A stretch of 64,000 nucleotides of DNA from Oscillospiraceae bacterium (lineage in GTDB: Bacteria > Bacillota > Clostridia > Oscillospirales > Oscillospiraceae). A model generated the notes under the pieces. It did not search any database. It was not told the DNA's origin and worked only from the letters and a program-made list of their open reading frames with translations. The stretch covers positions 62,001 through 126,000 of the forward strand of contig SVLT01000002.1 of the NCBI GenBank assembly GCA_015067845.1, in the 5' to 3' direction. The position numbers and the translations under genes were made by a program. Below are positions 43,595-53,912 of this stretch, one piece after another. Each line of letters opens with the position of its first letter. The first letter of the stretch is position 1.

Positions 43595-46141
43595 TTATCT
43601 TCCTCCTTCCACCGTTGTCCAATCGCCGGCAGGAACCGTGATCCGACCGTCGCTCCAGCTCTGCGTGCCATAGTTGACATATACCTGCGTACCATCCTCA
43701 TAGCGGGTATATGTAACCGTATCTGTCAGATAACCATGGTCAACGATCTTCTGCGAAACTGTATGTCCCAATTCATCGTTGAGTCGGGAATACAGTACCC
43801 GCAGTTCTTCCTCCCAATCGGCGAAATTACCGCCATACATATCATATTGATAAGTATACCGGTTTTTCTGCAGTTCCTGATAATCCACCTCAAAGAAGGA
43901 ATAATACAGGCCAGCGCCAGTTTCCACACTCTTCAGCACCTCACGCCGGTAATTGCCAGCCGTGTTCAGCGGTTCTCCGGTATAGCTGACACAGCCATGC
44001 AGTGCGATTTGATAGAACGGGATCTGACGGTCTACAATGTTGTAACCCGAACCTTGCAGGTCCATATTGCAAATGCAATCTGCACTGACTGCGGCATAAT
44101 CAAACCCCTTATCCACGATCACAGATGTTCCTTGCTCCTTCATCTGAGCAAGCAACTCCGCCTGAGCAGTCAGCATCTCATGTCTCGACACGTTATCCCT
44201 GTTGGAGAAATCCGAATAAAGGATCGATCCCACATCGCTGAACCCAACTCCTGCATTACCCCAGTTCGCTGCTTCTTCTGCCAGCACATTCATGGATGCC
44301 AGGATGCTTTCCAGGTCCATCAAATAGATACGATCGTCCGCACTTTTTACAATCTCCTGAGTGTTTTGGTAGAACGGATATCTCTCTACAATCGTATTCA
44401 TAGTGTTACGGACTGTATTGGTAGATGCCATTAACCAGGAACGATTCATCACCAGTTCGGAGTACCCATTAATATACAATTGGGCATTTGCCTCCCCGAT
44501 TGCTTGAAGCAGCGCCTGCAACTCAGCCTTGCTTCCCAACACTTTTTCCACATTCGCTTTTGTCAGTTCCTTCTGATCCATACCTCCATTGAACAACGCG
44601 CTATAGCGGATACGCAGGTTCTCAATATCGGACAATTTACCAACAATCGCCGTTACTTCGGAATAATCCGCCGCAGCATAGGTTTGTCGTATAGGCATTC
44701 CCAAGATCTTCTCACTTTTATCAATGGCACCGATGAACTCGATCACCAGCGGCAAAGCAGACGCGTTATTTGTCTCCATCTGGGGATGTAGCTCCATTAG
44801 ATAGCTGCGGTATCGGTTTGCCATCTCCACATAGGAGTCAGAAGCGCCGCAGAAATAACGTACAGAAATCGATTCCGTAGGCTGCTGGCTCTGGGACACA
44901 AAAATCGAAGACTCTGTTTTCTGTGAAATAGATGTTGCCTCACCGTGAATAGCGGTAAATACCGGGCAAATATGGTTAAAACTACTGTTTCTGCCGGAAA
45001 TATCTGCTTCCACCGACATTTCAGCAGCACAGGATTCTCCAACCGCCAACAAATAACTGCCATTTTTGGCAATACCAAATACCGGGAAGGAAGCACTGGT
45101 CTCTTGAACACGCATCGTACGTTCAAACACATCGTCGTAGCCATACACATTGGCAAAGTAGGCATTGGCTCTGTATTTTCCGTTGTTGAAGAAGATCTGT
45201 CCGCCTCCACCATCCGGCACCAGCATATATCCTTCATCTTCCAGTCCGGCAGCACACATATATGGCAGCAGGCGAATCTGCGTGATCGGATACTCAGGAT
45301 CGCAAACGATCTTGTCCTGCGGGACCTCTACCACCAGAGCATCTTCTTCCAAACGGTAGCAAACAGACAGATTGAACTGGATACTCTTCGCGGTTTCTTC
45401 CTTATTCACCTTGTCCTCTTTCGCATGCTCCTCTGTGTAGCCCACCTTTGTGAAAATCGCTTCCAGTTGTTCCATCTGGTAGTTTTTTACAGGTTGTCCA
45501 CCGGTGGCCTGAGACAAGGCATACATTACTTCTGTTTCCAATTGCGGCAGATAGCTCAGCAATTCTGCTCTGCGTTCCGGATCCTTGATCTTGTTCAGGT
45601 CCAGTTTTCGGTATATTCGAAGAATGGAAGTTCTATCTTCCTTCTCCATTTTGTCCAGCCATTCCTGCATTTTTGCTTCTGTCAAAGCCTCCGGGACAAT
45701 GAACTCTCTTACCGCCGGTCCCAACATATAGTCTACGATCAGGTCACCGTTTTCTTCCCGGATCTCGAAACTGCCGCCGGAGATACCATAGGTAAAATTA
45801 TCATAAGTAAAAACATTGCCTGTTCTGTCCGTATATTGAATGATCAGAGTGGACTGCATCTTATTTCTGGCATCTGTATCCGCCGCAGGATCCTCGGCTG
45901 CGCCCGCAGGAACAGAATTCCAAACGGTTCCATTGACCTTGTCCGTCAGGGTGAAGTAGCCAGTCGTTCCATCCATTTCCATCTTTAAAAAGGAGTTTTC
46001 CAAAACATAGGACTCCTGATTGTTCTCATTGTCATAGAACCGGATCTTCACATTTTCGTCACCGGTACCCTGACAACCCATTAAAGGCAGGACGAACAGC
46101 AAAACGGCACATATCAGGCATAAATATATTATATTCCGCAT
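43595..46141 (-). CDS. DUF5696 lipoprotein
   Basis: An 848-residue lipoprotein (lipobox LPLMGC) matching DUF5696. It has a beta-rich N-terminal half (SFLKMEMDGTTGYFTLTDKVNGTVW; LVPDGGGGQIFFNNGKYR) and a C-terminal half resembling a TIM-barrel (YINGYSELVMNRSW, GVGFSDVGSILYSDF, VIVDKGFDYAAVSAD). Possibly an uncharacterised glycan-active or glycan-binding surface protein. DUF5696 genes occur beside binding-protein importers in Firmicutes. No catalytic residue can be assigned. Confidence 0.8.
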   Translation of the reverse strand: MRNIIYLCLICAVLLFVLPLMGCQGTGDENVKIRFYDNENNQESYVLENSFLKMEMDGTTGYFTLTDKVNGTVWNSVPAGAAEDPAADTDARNKMQSTLIIQYTDRTGNVFTYDNFTYGISGGSFEIREENGDLIVDYMLGPAVREFIVPEALTEAKMQEWLDKMEKEDRTSILRIYRKLDLNKIKDPERRAELLSYLPQLETEVMYALSQATGGQPVKNYQMEQLEAIFTKVGYTEEHAKEDKVNKEETAKSIQFNLSVCYRLEEDALVVEVPQDKIVCDPEYPITQIRLLPYMCAAGLEDEGYMLVPDGGGGQIFFNNGKYRANAYFANVYGYDDVFERTMRVQETSASFPVFGIAKNGSYLLAVGESCAAEMSVEADISGRNSSFNHICPVFTAIHGEATSISQKTESSIFVSQSQQPTESISVRYFCGASDSYVEMANRYRSYLMELHPQMETNNASALPLVIEFIGAIDKSEKILGMPIRQTYAAADYSEVTAIVGKLSDIENLRIRYSALFNGGMDQKELTKANVEKVLGSKAELQALLQAIGEANAQLYINGYSELVMNRSWLMASTNTVRNTMNTIVERYPFYQNTQEIVKSADDRIYLMDLESILASMNVLAEEAANWGNAGVGFSDVGSILYSDFSNRDNVSRHEMLTAQAELLAQMKEQGTSVIVDKGFDYAAVSADCICNMDLQGSGYNIVDRQIPFYQIALHGCVSYTGEPLNTAGNYRREVLKSVETGAGLYYSFFEVDYQELQKNRYTYQYDMYGGNFADWEEELRVLYSRLNDELGHTVSQKIVDHGYLTDTVTYTRYEDGTQVYVNYGTQSWSDGRITVPAGDWTTVEGGR

Positions 46142-46143
46142 GT

Positions 46144-46836
46144 TTATGCCCCCCTAACCATAATCTCTCGGATCAAGGTAACCACATATCCGATTGCCTC
46201 ACTGGTCATGCTGAAGATCAGTAAACACAGAACGATAATGATCACCATGCCCACAAGCGAGGCAAAAATCGCCAAAATGGTTTTTCCCATGGTATAATCA
46301 TGGGTCTGCATCATACCGATCACCAGCAGAGCAGCACACCATACGATCGATACAGAACTAAAAAAGGTATACAACGCACCTTCGTCCACCGTGATAACAT
46401 TACTCATGACGATCAGCGGGATCTGAATCAGCACATAAGGTGTCAATGCATATGCTGTGGTTATGTACACATCCGACAATGAGCCCAGTCCGTCAAACAA
46501 TGTGGTCAGGCACCAGTTGGAAACACACCAGATGATCAATGGTAACAGGACCTGCGCCATTTCGCTCCAAACATTGACACTTTCCCAGTCTACCTTCACA
46601 AACAAAAAGCCGGAAAACTGTTTGATCCACAACGTCGTCATCAGGGTCATAAACACGATCATATGAGCCGCAGCCATAGATCCCCGCTTTTCATGCTTTA
46701 AATCCCAAAAGCCATCAAAAGGATGTACAATCACATACAGGGCATACCGCAAGGAGCGGGTAAAGCGGGTCAGCTTCGGACTATGTAGGAAAGCAACCAC
46801 TTCATTTGCGAGATACTCTGCGTTTTCTGTCTTCAT
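46144..46836 (-). CDS. Yip1-family membrane protein
   Basis: A 230-residue protein with about five membrane helices (LMTTLWIKQFSGFLFVK, VLLPLIIWCVSNWCLTTLFDG, VWCAALLVIGMMQTHDY). The Yip1 domain is of unknown role in bacteria. It overlaps the end of the NHL gene by 35 bases and ends 2 bases before the DUF5696 start, so the three genes form one tightly coupled set. Confidence 0.8.
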   Translation of the reverse strand: MKTENAEYLANEVVAFLHSPKLTRFTRSLRYALYVIVHPFDGFWDLKHEKRGSMAAAHMIVFMTLMTTLWIKQFSGFLFVKVDWESVNVWSEMAQVLLPLIIWCVSNWCLTTLFDGLGSLSDVYITTAYALTPYVLIQIPLIVMSNVITVDEGALYTFFSSVSIVWCAALLVIGMMQTHDYTMGKTILAIFASLVGMVIIIVLCLLIFSMTSEAIGYVVTLIREIMVRGA

Positions 46837-48301
46837 AGTCTTCCAGCGCCCCCCTTTCCCTATTGTATATATTCAAGCCGAGCCGGATAATCAGGAACAA
46901 GGCCAGTGCCAGGATCGCCCATCCTAAATACCGCTCGATCCAATCCTTACGAAACAGCTTCCATGCCTGAGAATAATAGTAATCATCATCTGCATATTTC
47001 AGATATTCAAGAGATTGCTCATAATCTCCATTGCGGAGCATTATTTTTCCGATGCCATCATAGGCAAGGATATAGTTCCCGTTCTTACGAAGCACATCTT
47101 CCCACAATAGCATTGCCTCTTCGTATCTACCCTCATTGTAGGATTCGATAGCTGACTGAATAGTGGCTCCATATTCTGTTGGCCGCATAACCGTAACCAA
47201 GGCACTGCTGTTATCCAACACAATCAAATCGTCGCCCCAATGTTCCAGTGATACCGGGTTGGTAAAATAACCTGCCTTTGTTCCATATCCGCCAAAGATA
47301 TACAAGCTACTGCCTTGCGCATCGTAGGCAAAGATCCTCTTTTTAGTGGTGTCCAGCACGAAGAAGATATCATTATCCAGCACCGTCACATCTTTGAATC
47401 GGCTGGGGCCGTCTTTTCCCCAGTTGGTATCGCCAATGACGAGGCTGTTATTGCGGATGAGGATATCCTTGCCCTTCTGATTCAATTTGCGTACAGGATT
47501 CGCTGAGCCGGAATTTAGATCTGCAAGTTCAAAAATTGACGTTGTAGCATAGATCCTTCCCTTTGCATCCAGCGCAATGTTATTATATTCCGTCGGGACG
47601 AAGGACTCCATTTGGCTTTTCTGCGCATCTGTGGAGATGAGTTTCCAGATATACGATTCCCATTCAAACGTAACATTGGATGCACCCATGAATCCAACAA
47701 ATTCACCGAATTCATCAAACTCCATGAAGCCGCGGTTCACACCAGTCGCCTGGACATAGAGTCTGCCACCGCTGGATACCAACTTGGAAGGCTTAAACTC
47801 CCGGAAGGAATCAAACAGAACATCAGTTGGTCTTTCAATGATCTTCTTGATCTTCAGTTCACTGTTGAGCCACAAAATACGCTGATTGCCCGTATCAGCA
47901 ATGTAGATATCACCATTATCCGATACGAAAATATCTTCCGGTCCGGACAACGTCCACTCCGGTGTCTCCTTGATCTCCCTGACAAAAATCGGCTCACTTT
48001 GGGTCAATTCAAACTGGAGGATCCGGTGGTTACCGGTATCGCAGATATACAATGTATCCCCTGCTACAAATACACTGGCAGCTGCTCTCAGTTTGCCTTC
48101 CGTGTAATCAGATACATCGATTTGAAATCGCACTTCGTAGGGATCTGGAGCAGGCAGTGCATTTCCAACCAAGTCGTAGTTATAGGAATAACTCTGCTCT
48201 TCGCCCAAAGCCTTGGCTCGTACCGGAAATAAGCTCGTCACCATAACCACAACGAGCAGCAGTAATGATACTTTTTTCAATGTTTTCATCATGTTGCTCA
48301 C
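46802..48301 (-). CDS. NHL-repeat / TPR surface protein with C-terminal anchor
   Basis: A 499-residue exported protein: signal peptide (LLLLVVVMVTSLFPVRAKA), an NHL six-bladed beta-propeller (ICDTGNHRILQF, IADTGNQRILW and further blades), a short TPR segment (YNEGRYEEAMLLWEDVL, NGDYEQSLEYLKYAD), then one transmembrane helix near the C-terminus and a basic tail. NHL propellers bind ligands or proteins. It could scaffold the importer on the outer face of the membrane (inference). Confidence 0.8.
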   Translation of the reverse strand: MSNMMKTLKKVSLLLLVVVMVTSLFPVRAKALGEEQSYSYNYDLVGNALPAPDPYEVRFQIDVSDYTEGKLRAAASVFVAGDTLYICDTGNHRILQFELTQSEPIFVREIKETPEWTLSGPEDIFVSDNGDIYIADTGNQRILWLNSELKIKKIIERPTDVLFDSFREFKPSKLVSSGGRLYVQATGVNRGFMEFDEFGEFVGFMGASNVTFEWESYIWKLISTDAQKSQMESFVPTEYNNIALDAKGRIYATTSIFELADLNSGSANPVRKLNQKGKDILIRNNSLVIGDTNWGKDGPSRFKDVTVLDNDIFFVLDTTKKRIFAYDAQGSSLYIFGGYGTKAGYFTNPVSLEHWGDDLIVLDNSSALVTVMRPTEYGATIQSAIESYNEGRYEEAMLLWEDVLRKNGNYILAYDGIGKIMLRNGDYEQSLEYLKYADDDYYYSQAWKLFRKDWIERYLGWAILALALFLIIRLGLNIYNRERGALEDYEDRKRRVSRK

Positions 48302-49156
48302 CTACTCTTTCAACCCGGAGCTGGCCATGGTCTCCATGACCTGCCGCTGAGACATGATAAAAGTAACGATGGGAACGATCATCATAAATACCGTAACCGC
48401 ACAGCCCACGCCGGTTCTGGCAATGCCGCCATTGAGGATCTGTTGCAATGCATAGGGCAATGTTTTCAGGTCTTCCGAATAGATAAAAGTGGAAGCCTTA
48501 GAATTCCACAGACCCTGTACGGAATAGATGATTACAGTCACCCAGGCCGGTTTAGACATAGGCATAATGATCGTGGTAAAAATACACCAATTGCTGGCAC
48601 CATCGATCCGGGCAGCCTCCAGCAGAGAATCTGGAATACCCTCCATATACTGTTTGGTCAAAAACAGACCCATAGGCATACCGAAAGCAGGCACAATCAC
48701 CGCAAGCCATGTATCGATCCAATTCAGTTCCGACATGACCAGGTAGTTAGGGATCGCAGTCACATAACCCGAAAACATCAAGGATGTCACAATCAGATTA
48801 AAAAGCAGGTTTTTGCCAGGAAACTTACCCTTAGCCAGAACAAACGCGCCCATGGATGTTACCAAAACACAACCCGCAGTACCGACAACGGTAATAAACA
48901 GGGTGTTAAATATATATCGGGAAAAAGGCACCCAGGATTTCCCCATAAGGGTGAACAGATCCGCGAAGTTATCCAGCGTGGGATGTTGTACAAAGAATTT
49001 CGGTGGGAATACAAATAACTCGTCCAACGGTTTCAGAGAATTGCTGATCGCATACACCATGGGCAGCGCCATAAAGCAGCCCATCAGGGTCAAAAATGTA
49101 TAGACAGCAATATTTCCTCCGGTGGAACGCCCCAATGTTCTTCCGCGTCTTGCCAT
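48302..49156 (-). CDS. carbohydrate ABC transporter permease (MalG-like)
   Basis: A 284-residue protein, six membrane helices, EAA loop LLEAARIDGASNWCIFTTIIMP. Pairs with the 49169-50131 permease and the large binding protein 50146-53037; it starts one position from the NHL gene end. Confidence 0.9.
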   Translation of the reverse strand: MARRGRTLGRSTGGNIAVYTFLTLMGCFMALPMVYAISNSLKPLDELFVFPPKFFVQHPTLDNFADLFTLMGKSWVPFSRYIFNTLFITVVGTAGCVLVTSMGAFVLAKGKFPGKNLLFNLIVTSLMFSGYVTAIPNYLVMSELNWIDTWLAVIVPAFGMPMGLFLTKQYMEGIPDSLLEAARIDGASNWCIFTTIIMPMSKPAWVTVIIYSVQGLWNSKASTFIYSEDLKTLPYALQQILNGGIARTGVGCAVTVFMMIVPIVTFIMSQRQVMETMASSGLKE

Positions 49157-49168
49157 TTCTGTACCCCC

Positions 49169-50131
49169 TTAAGTTCCCACTCTGCGCAGCAACCATTGGA
49201 TAAACTTGTTGCACAGAATCATAGATGCAAACAAGACCGTCGCAATCGCAGAAGCGTAGCCCATATCCATACGGGTAGAGCCGTAGTCGATCAAATGGGT
49301 AACCACCGTACGGGCGGCATAGTCCGTACTGGGGTATCCGGCTAATGCCATGGTCACATCCGCCACACCAAAGGACTGGGTAATCGCCATTACGGCGCCA
49401 AACAGAAGCATGGGCTTCATATTCGGAAGAATAATGAACCAAAGCTCTTGCCAGCGATTCTTGATCCCGTCGATATAGCCTGCTTCGATTTGCTGCTTGT
49501 CCATTCCTTGAAGGCCGGCGATAAATGCCAGGAAACCCGTTCCCAGACTCATCCACAAAATTACGATCAAAAGCACTGGCATCATATAGTTGGGATCCGT
49601 CAGCCACTGAACAGGAGAATCAATGATGTTCAGATTCATCAAAAACGCATTGATATATCCGTAGGCGTCACCGCTGAACAGAATACTCCAAATCAAATAT
49701 ACCTGTCCGGAAATACTGGGCGCATAGAAGATCACCACCGCAATGCTACGGATCTTTCTGGGCAATTCATTGATCAGCCAAGCAAAGATAAAGGATGCCA
49801 AATAGCCGATGGGGCCTGTGACCGCCGCAATAATGAACGTATTTTTAACCGCAATCAGAAATACATCATCCGCAAGGAACAAGTTGATATAGTTCTGTAA
49901 GCCAGTAAACTCCGGCTTCTCAAACACATTGTAATGCGTAAAACTCAGGAAAATAGAGATCACAACGGGAATAATATAGAACAGGAAAAAGATCGTACCG
50001 AACGGCAGGAAGAACAGATACTCACTGCGGTACTTTTTCATCTTCGACCAAGTAGTTGCCGCCTGTTCATGCTTCATCTGTTTGTACATGGAAAGGCGGG
50101 ATGTGCCTTTGCCCATTGTTTCTGTTTTCAT
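49169..50131 (-). CDS. carbohydrate ABC transporter permease (MalF-like)
   Basis: A 320-residue protein, six membrane helices, EAA-like loop QIEAGYIDGIKNRWQELWFIILP. The ATG at 50131 follows AGGGGAGGATGTGAC; the upstream in-frame start at 50149 has no ribosome site. Confidence 0.9.
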   Translation of the reverse strand: MKTETMGKGTSRLSMYKQMKHEQAATTWSKMKKYRSEYLFFLPFGTIFFLFYIIPVVISIFLSFTHYNVFEKPEFTGLQNYINLFLADDVFLIAVKNTFIIAAVTGPIGYLASFIFAWLINELPRKIRSIAVVIFYAPSISGQVYLIWSILFSGDAYGYINAFLMNLNIIDSPVQWLTDPNYMMPVLLIVILWMSLGTGFLAFIAGLQGMDKQQIEAGYIDGIKNRWQELWFIILPNMKPMLLFGAVMAITQSFGVADVTMALAGYPSTDYAARTVVTHLIDYGSTRMDMGYASAIATVLFASMILCNKFIQWLLRRVGT

Positions 50132-50145
50132 GTCACATCCTCCCC

Positions 50146-53037
50146 TCATTCCAAATTAAACTCAGCACGTTTTTTCTCAATTTCGTCGTTGATTGTCTTG
50201 TTGTAGTCCAGCAAGGTTTCTCTGGGAACTGCCTGCTGATTGACCACTTTTCGGATCGCATTGACCACATGGCGACCGGTATAGTAACCACCCGCTACTT
50301 CGCGGTTGGTCTGCGCCCAGCCACGAGCCTCTGTCAGAATCTCGATCTGCTCTGCGCTCCAGGAGAGCTGCCGGAATGCCTCCAAATTGGCTGTGGCATA
50401 ACGGGCAGAAGATCCCATCAAACACTCCATTTCTCTGCCGAACCGCGCCTGTGTCTCTGCGCTTGTCCACCACTTCAAGAATTCCCAGCCGTTTTGCCTC
50501 TGCTGCTCATTACTGTTTTTCAGCATCATGGAGCAGGCACCACCGGCAAGTGTAGAATGGTCAACGCTCCCATCTGCAGTTCTTGTACCGGGGATCAATG
50601 TAAAGTCCCACAAACCCTTCAACTCCGGCGCAAAAACCGCCAGCGTATTCTGCAGGGTAAAGTCCGCAATACCGATGGGCATTTCGCCAGAGCGGAAGCG
50701 ATCCACAAAAGAATAACTTTGGGGCACATCATAGTCCGTGTAGAATGCAGAATACCGCTCAAACGCATCGATAGCGCCTTCCGTATTCAGCATCGCATAT
50801 TTTCCGTCCTCCGCATACAGCTCGCAGCCATTCTGGAATAGCATGGCATAGAAACCAGACAGATCACTGCCGCTCATAATATTAGGCATGCCGACTTCCA
50901 TGTTGGAGTGCTGCAGTTCCGACAGAAGATTCTCCAGATCCTCCCAGGTCTCCGGCGGTTTCACGCCGATCTCGTCCAGAATATCCTTGCGATAGTACAA
51001 CACACTGAATGTCTGGGTTTCCGGAATACCATAGATGCCTCCATTATACTCATAAGGGTAATAGGCGCTTTCATGGAATCTGCCAAATACTTCTTCCCAT
51101 CCTTCGAATTGGGTCAGATCTTCCGCCGCATTACGTAAGGCATAATTCACCGGCTCTCCCTGGCCGGTAGTCAACACGATATCCGGACCGGTGCCGGCCG
51201 CCACGGCGCTCAGTACATTGCCGCCCTCCACCAGCTTCAGATTGACGCCAATGCCACTTTCCGGTGTGAAGCTGTCATCAATGATCGTCTTCAGAATATT
51301 CGCCTGATCGCGACCGGTCAGGATCCACACTTCCAACACCTGCGCATCCTCATCATACACATTGCCCAAGGTGTCATAGTCCGTTGTAAAGGAGGTTGCG
51401 AAAGAAACGACTTCATGCCATACCTTCATAAAAATATTGGAATCATCCTGAGGCCACTGTGCCGTCTCATTCTTTACAATTACATAGTCAATATCCAATT
51501 GCGACTGGGTCAAGGATTGCATGACCGTTCCCAAAGCGGTAATATTGTCGCGGAATGTTTGTAATCTGCGCTTGATCAGATCCTCGTCTTCCGAAAAATC
51601 CTCCAGCATATCTGCCATAACGACCACCGAGCCAGTCATGCTACTGCGTCCTCCGGAGAAAGCTGTGATCTCATCCGCAATCTGATACAGACGCTGACTT
51701 TCCAGAAGCATCGCATCCGCGAGGTCAGGATATGTTTGGCTGATATGGTAATCGCGATAACGATCCGGCGTGCGTCCCATCAAAACGAGAAGCCGTCTGT
51801 ACATTTGATTCAGGCGGTAAACACTGTCTTCGATCTTGCGGATGGTAGTGCCTTTCTCACCCAGTGCCACTGTCAGTCGCACGGTATGCTTCCCCTCTGT
51901 CAGATAAAAACGATAATCCCCGCTGTCATTCCCCAAAGGCTTGATCTGCCAATCATTGCTGTATTGGAATTGGATCTGCTCTGCCTCAGCAAAGGGCGTA
52001 GTGCCGTCGATTTGCAGGGAACGGATGGAGCTTTGGCCTCTGTTGTAATTCTGACGACCCTTGATTGCCAAATTATACCAACCATCCTCCGGAACCTGGA
52101 TCTCCCACTCGATCCACTGCCCATTGATAGTCCAGGAATTACCGCCAATAATATTCAGGATCGTATTGGACAAGCTCAGTGGCTGGGTTGTGGGGGAAGA
52201 TCTGTCATAAGTGGCATACAACGACTGCTCCGAGCGGAGGGAAGCCCGCTCGCCCTGAATCACATCCATCCATGGGGTAGATGTAGAGGTTGCGGTAGGC
52301 GTATTACTCAAATATGTTTCATAGGTAATGCGATCCTGCACCGGCAGCAGGGAAAAGGATTTGATCAACAACGGTTCGTTTACGCCAACCAATGTCAGCG
52401 TGTTTTCTCCTTTGGCAAAGTAGAACGCATATGGCTCAGTTTCGTAACCACTTGTGTCATCCGATGCCAGCTTTGTTGCCCACTTATATACCTCCACCTG
52501 TTGGGGACGGATCTGGTTGCCCTGATTATCGTACTTCGGTTCCGAAGATGCATCTGTCCAAAAGCGGCGGAAGGATTGATAATCTGCGCCACGGAAAGGA
52601 CTCTCTCCGTTGATCAAAATGCTCCGCTCTGCAGCGATACCACGGGATTCCACCGGGCAATAGTCAAAGGAAAGACGATACATACCCTCCTCTTCCACCA
52701 GAAATGTCCAAGTGATCTCGCTCTCCTCCTGGCTGAGCAGAACCTTTGATCCATCCGGATCCAAAGGATCTGTAACCGTTTCTGCGCCCTTTGCCTGTGT
52801 ATAAGCCAAGGCATCGATCTTCATGGACCGATCCGGGCGGGCAACGCCTGTATGTACTGTCAAATAGTCCGAATAGGTGTTTTCTCTGCTGATCTCCCCC
52901 ACATCCGCATTCAAATCGATCCCTTCATATTTGTGGGAGTAGTCGCTGCTTGCAGCATTCTGCCAAGCAAAAATCGCACCGGCTGCAATTGCGATCACCA
53001 GGATCACAGCCACAATCGTCACAGCTCTTTTGTTCAT
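50146..53037 (-). CDS. large extracellular sugar-binding protein with N-terminal CBM-like domains
   Basis: A 963-residue protein with an N-terminal membrane anchor (VTIVAVILVIAIAAGAIFAW) and no lipobox. Two beta-sandwich domains (about residues 40-240 and 270-400: ITWTFLVEEEGMYRLSFDY; WEIQVPEDGWYNLAIKGRQ) resemble carbohydrate-binding modules, then a helical linker and a family-1-type binding protein from about residue 550 (VLEVWILTGRDQANILKTII, YYRKDILDEIGVKPPETWEDL). This fused layout is about twice the usual binding-protein length. It is the first gene of the twelve-gene operon; the start is the ATG at 53037. Confidence 0.85.
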   Translation of the reverse strand: MNKRAVTIVAVILVIAIAAGAIFAWQNAASSDYSHKYEGIDLNADVGEISRENTYSDYLTVHTGVARPDRSMKIDALAYTQAKGAETVTDPLDPDGSKVLLSQEESEITWTFLVEEEGMYRLSFDYCPVESRGIAAERSILINGESPFRGADYQSFRRFWTDASSEPKYDNQGNQIRPQQVEVYKWATKLASDDTSGYETEPYAFYFAKGENTLTLVGVNEPLLIKSFSLLPVQDRITYETYLSNTPTATSTSTPWMDVIQGERASLRSEQSLYATYDRSSPTTQPLSLSNTILNIIGGNSWTINGQWIEWEIQVPEDGWYNLAIKGRQNYNRGQSSIRSLQIDGTTPFAEAEQIQFQYSNDWQIKPLGNDSGDYRFYLTEGKHTVRLTVALGEKGTTIRKIEDSVYRLNQMYRRLLVLMGRTPDRYRDYHISQTYPDLADAMLLESQRLYQIADEITAFSGGRSSMTGSVVVMADMLEDFSEDEDLIKRRLQTFRDNITALGTVMQSLTQSQLDIDYVIVKNETAQWPQDDSNIFMKVWHEVVSFATSFTTDYDTLGNVYDEDAQVLEVWILTGRDQANILKTIIDDSFTPESGIGVNLKLVEGGNVLSAVAAGTGPDIVLTTGQGEPVNYALRNAAEDLTQFEGWEEVFGRFHESAYYPYEYNGGIYGIPETQTFSVLYYRKDILDEIGVKPPETWEDLENLLSELQHSNMEVGMPNIMSGSDLSGFYAMLFQNGCELYAEDGKYAMLNTEGAIDAFERYSAFYTDYDVPQSYSFVDRFRSGEMPIGIADFTLQNTLAVFAPELKGLWDFTLIPGTRTADGSVDHSTLAGGACSMMLKNSNEQQRQNGWEFLKWWTSAETQARFGREMECLMGSSARYATANLEAFRQLSWSAEQIEILTEARGWAQTNREVAGGYYTGRHVVNAIRKVVNQQAVPRETLLDYNKTINDEIEKKRAEFNLE

Positions 53038-53101
53038 ATGGCATAACACACCTTTCCGTGAAATTTGCACAGTCTATGAAATGTAAACAAAACCTAATTG
53101 T

Positions 53102-53145
53102 ATTGTACTCTTAAATCGTTCAAAATGATATTTCAATTTCTTTCG
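53102..53145 (-). promoter_or_regulatory. promoter with 15-base regulon box, import operon
   Basis: Minus strand: box CGAAAGAAATTGAAA (53145-53131), TATCAT (53130-53125), 17 bases, TACAAT (53107-53102). The gap 53146-53429 beyond it is A+T-rich and shows no other feature except a possible -10 TATAAT near 53333 for the sigma remnant. Confidence 0.8.
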
Positions 53146-53429
53146 ATTTTTCTTCGTAGTAATATGGATGTCTCTGTAAGGCAAAACCTCTTCATAATCC
53201 GTACAAACCTAAGACTTTACTTAATTGTATCAAAGCAGGTCACCGCTTTAAATTGCCACTTCATGCAGAAATACCGTAAAAATCCGACATTCCTTACGCT
53301 ACTTCTCATATCTTGTGTCACTAATTTATGATATAATAATTTAATAGAATTTTGAAAAACTTCTTAACCGCTTTTGCTTTCCATCGACTATATATATGAA
53401 GGCACCCGAAAACAGAAATGGAGAAACAA

Positions 53430-53912
53430 ATGAATAGTATAAATCTTGAACAACTGATAACCGAAAATATGAAGTCGATATTTGGTTTTGCGTTAACAAG
53501 ACTTGGAAATGTCACTGAGGCAGAATATCTTGCGAGTGATATCCTTTATGAAATCATTCGGTCTGCGCAAAACTTAAAAGACGAGGAACGCTTTTACGGG
53601 TTTATGTGGAAGATTGCGGAGAATGTTTACATAGACTATCTTCGCAAGAAAACGAAAAACGCGAGCCGTACAGCGGAGCTCGACGAAAATATTGATGATG
53701 AATTTGAGTCTGTTTTAGATGAAATCGTCAAAAAAGAAGAACTAAATCTTCTTCGGCGCGAACCAACGATGAAGGAACAACATATTTGTCGCTTGCAGAA
53801 AACTTCCCATTCTTTTGCGTTGTCTGCGATACTCCCGAAATATCCAAAAAACTATTATCCGAAAAGAACTTTGGTGAGTTCTTCTCATTACTTGCATCGG
53901 AAGATGGAATGA
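53430..53912 (+). pseudogene. truncated RNA polymerase sigma-70-like gene
   Basis: Codons up to about 53760 encode sigma region 2 (LTRLGNVTEAEYLASDILYEIIR, ERFYGFMWKIAENVYIDYLRKK). After EELNLLRRE the sequence abruptly leaves the family, region 4 is absent, and the frame runs out-of-register through another gene until 53912. The DNA is A+T-rich. The start at 53430 follows GGAGAAAC. Confidence 0.65.

Noticed and set aside
37621..53037. ATPase gene for the two importers
   Set aside because: No Walker A/B or ABC signature protein is encoded in the window; sharing an MsmK-type ATPase from elsewhere is normal in Firmicutes.
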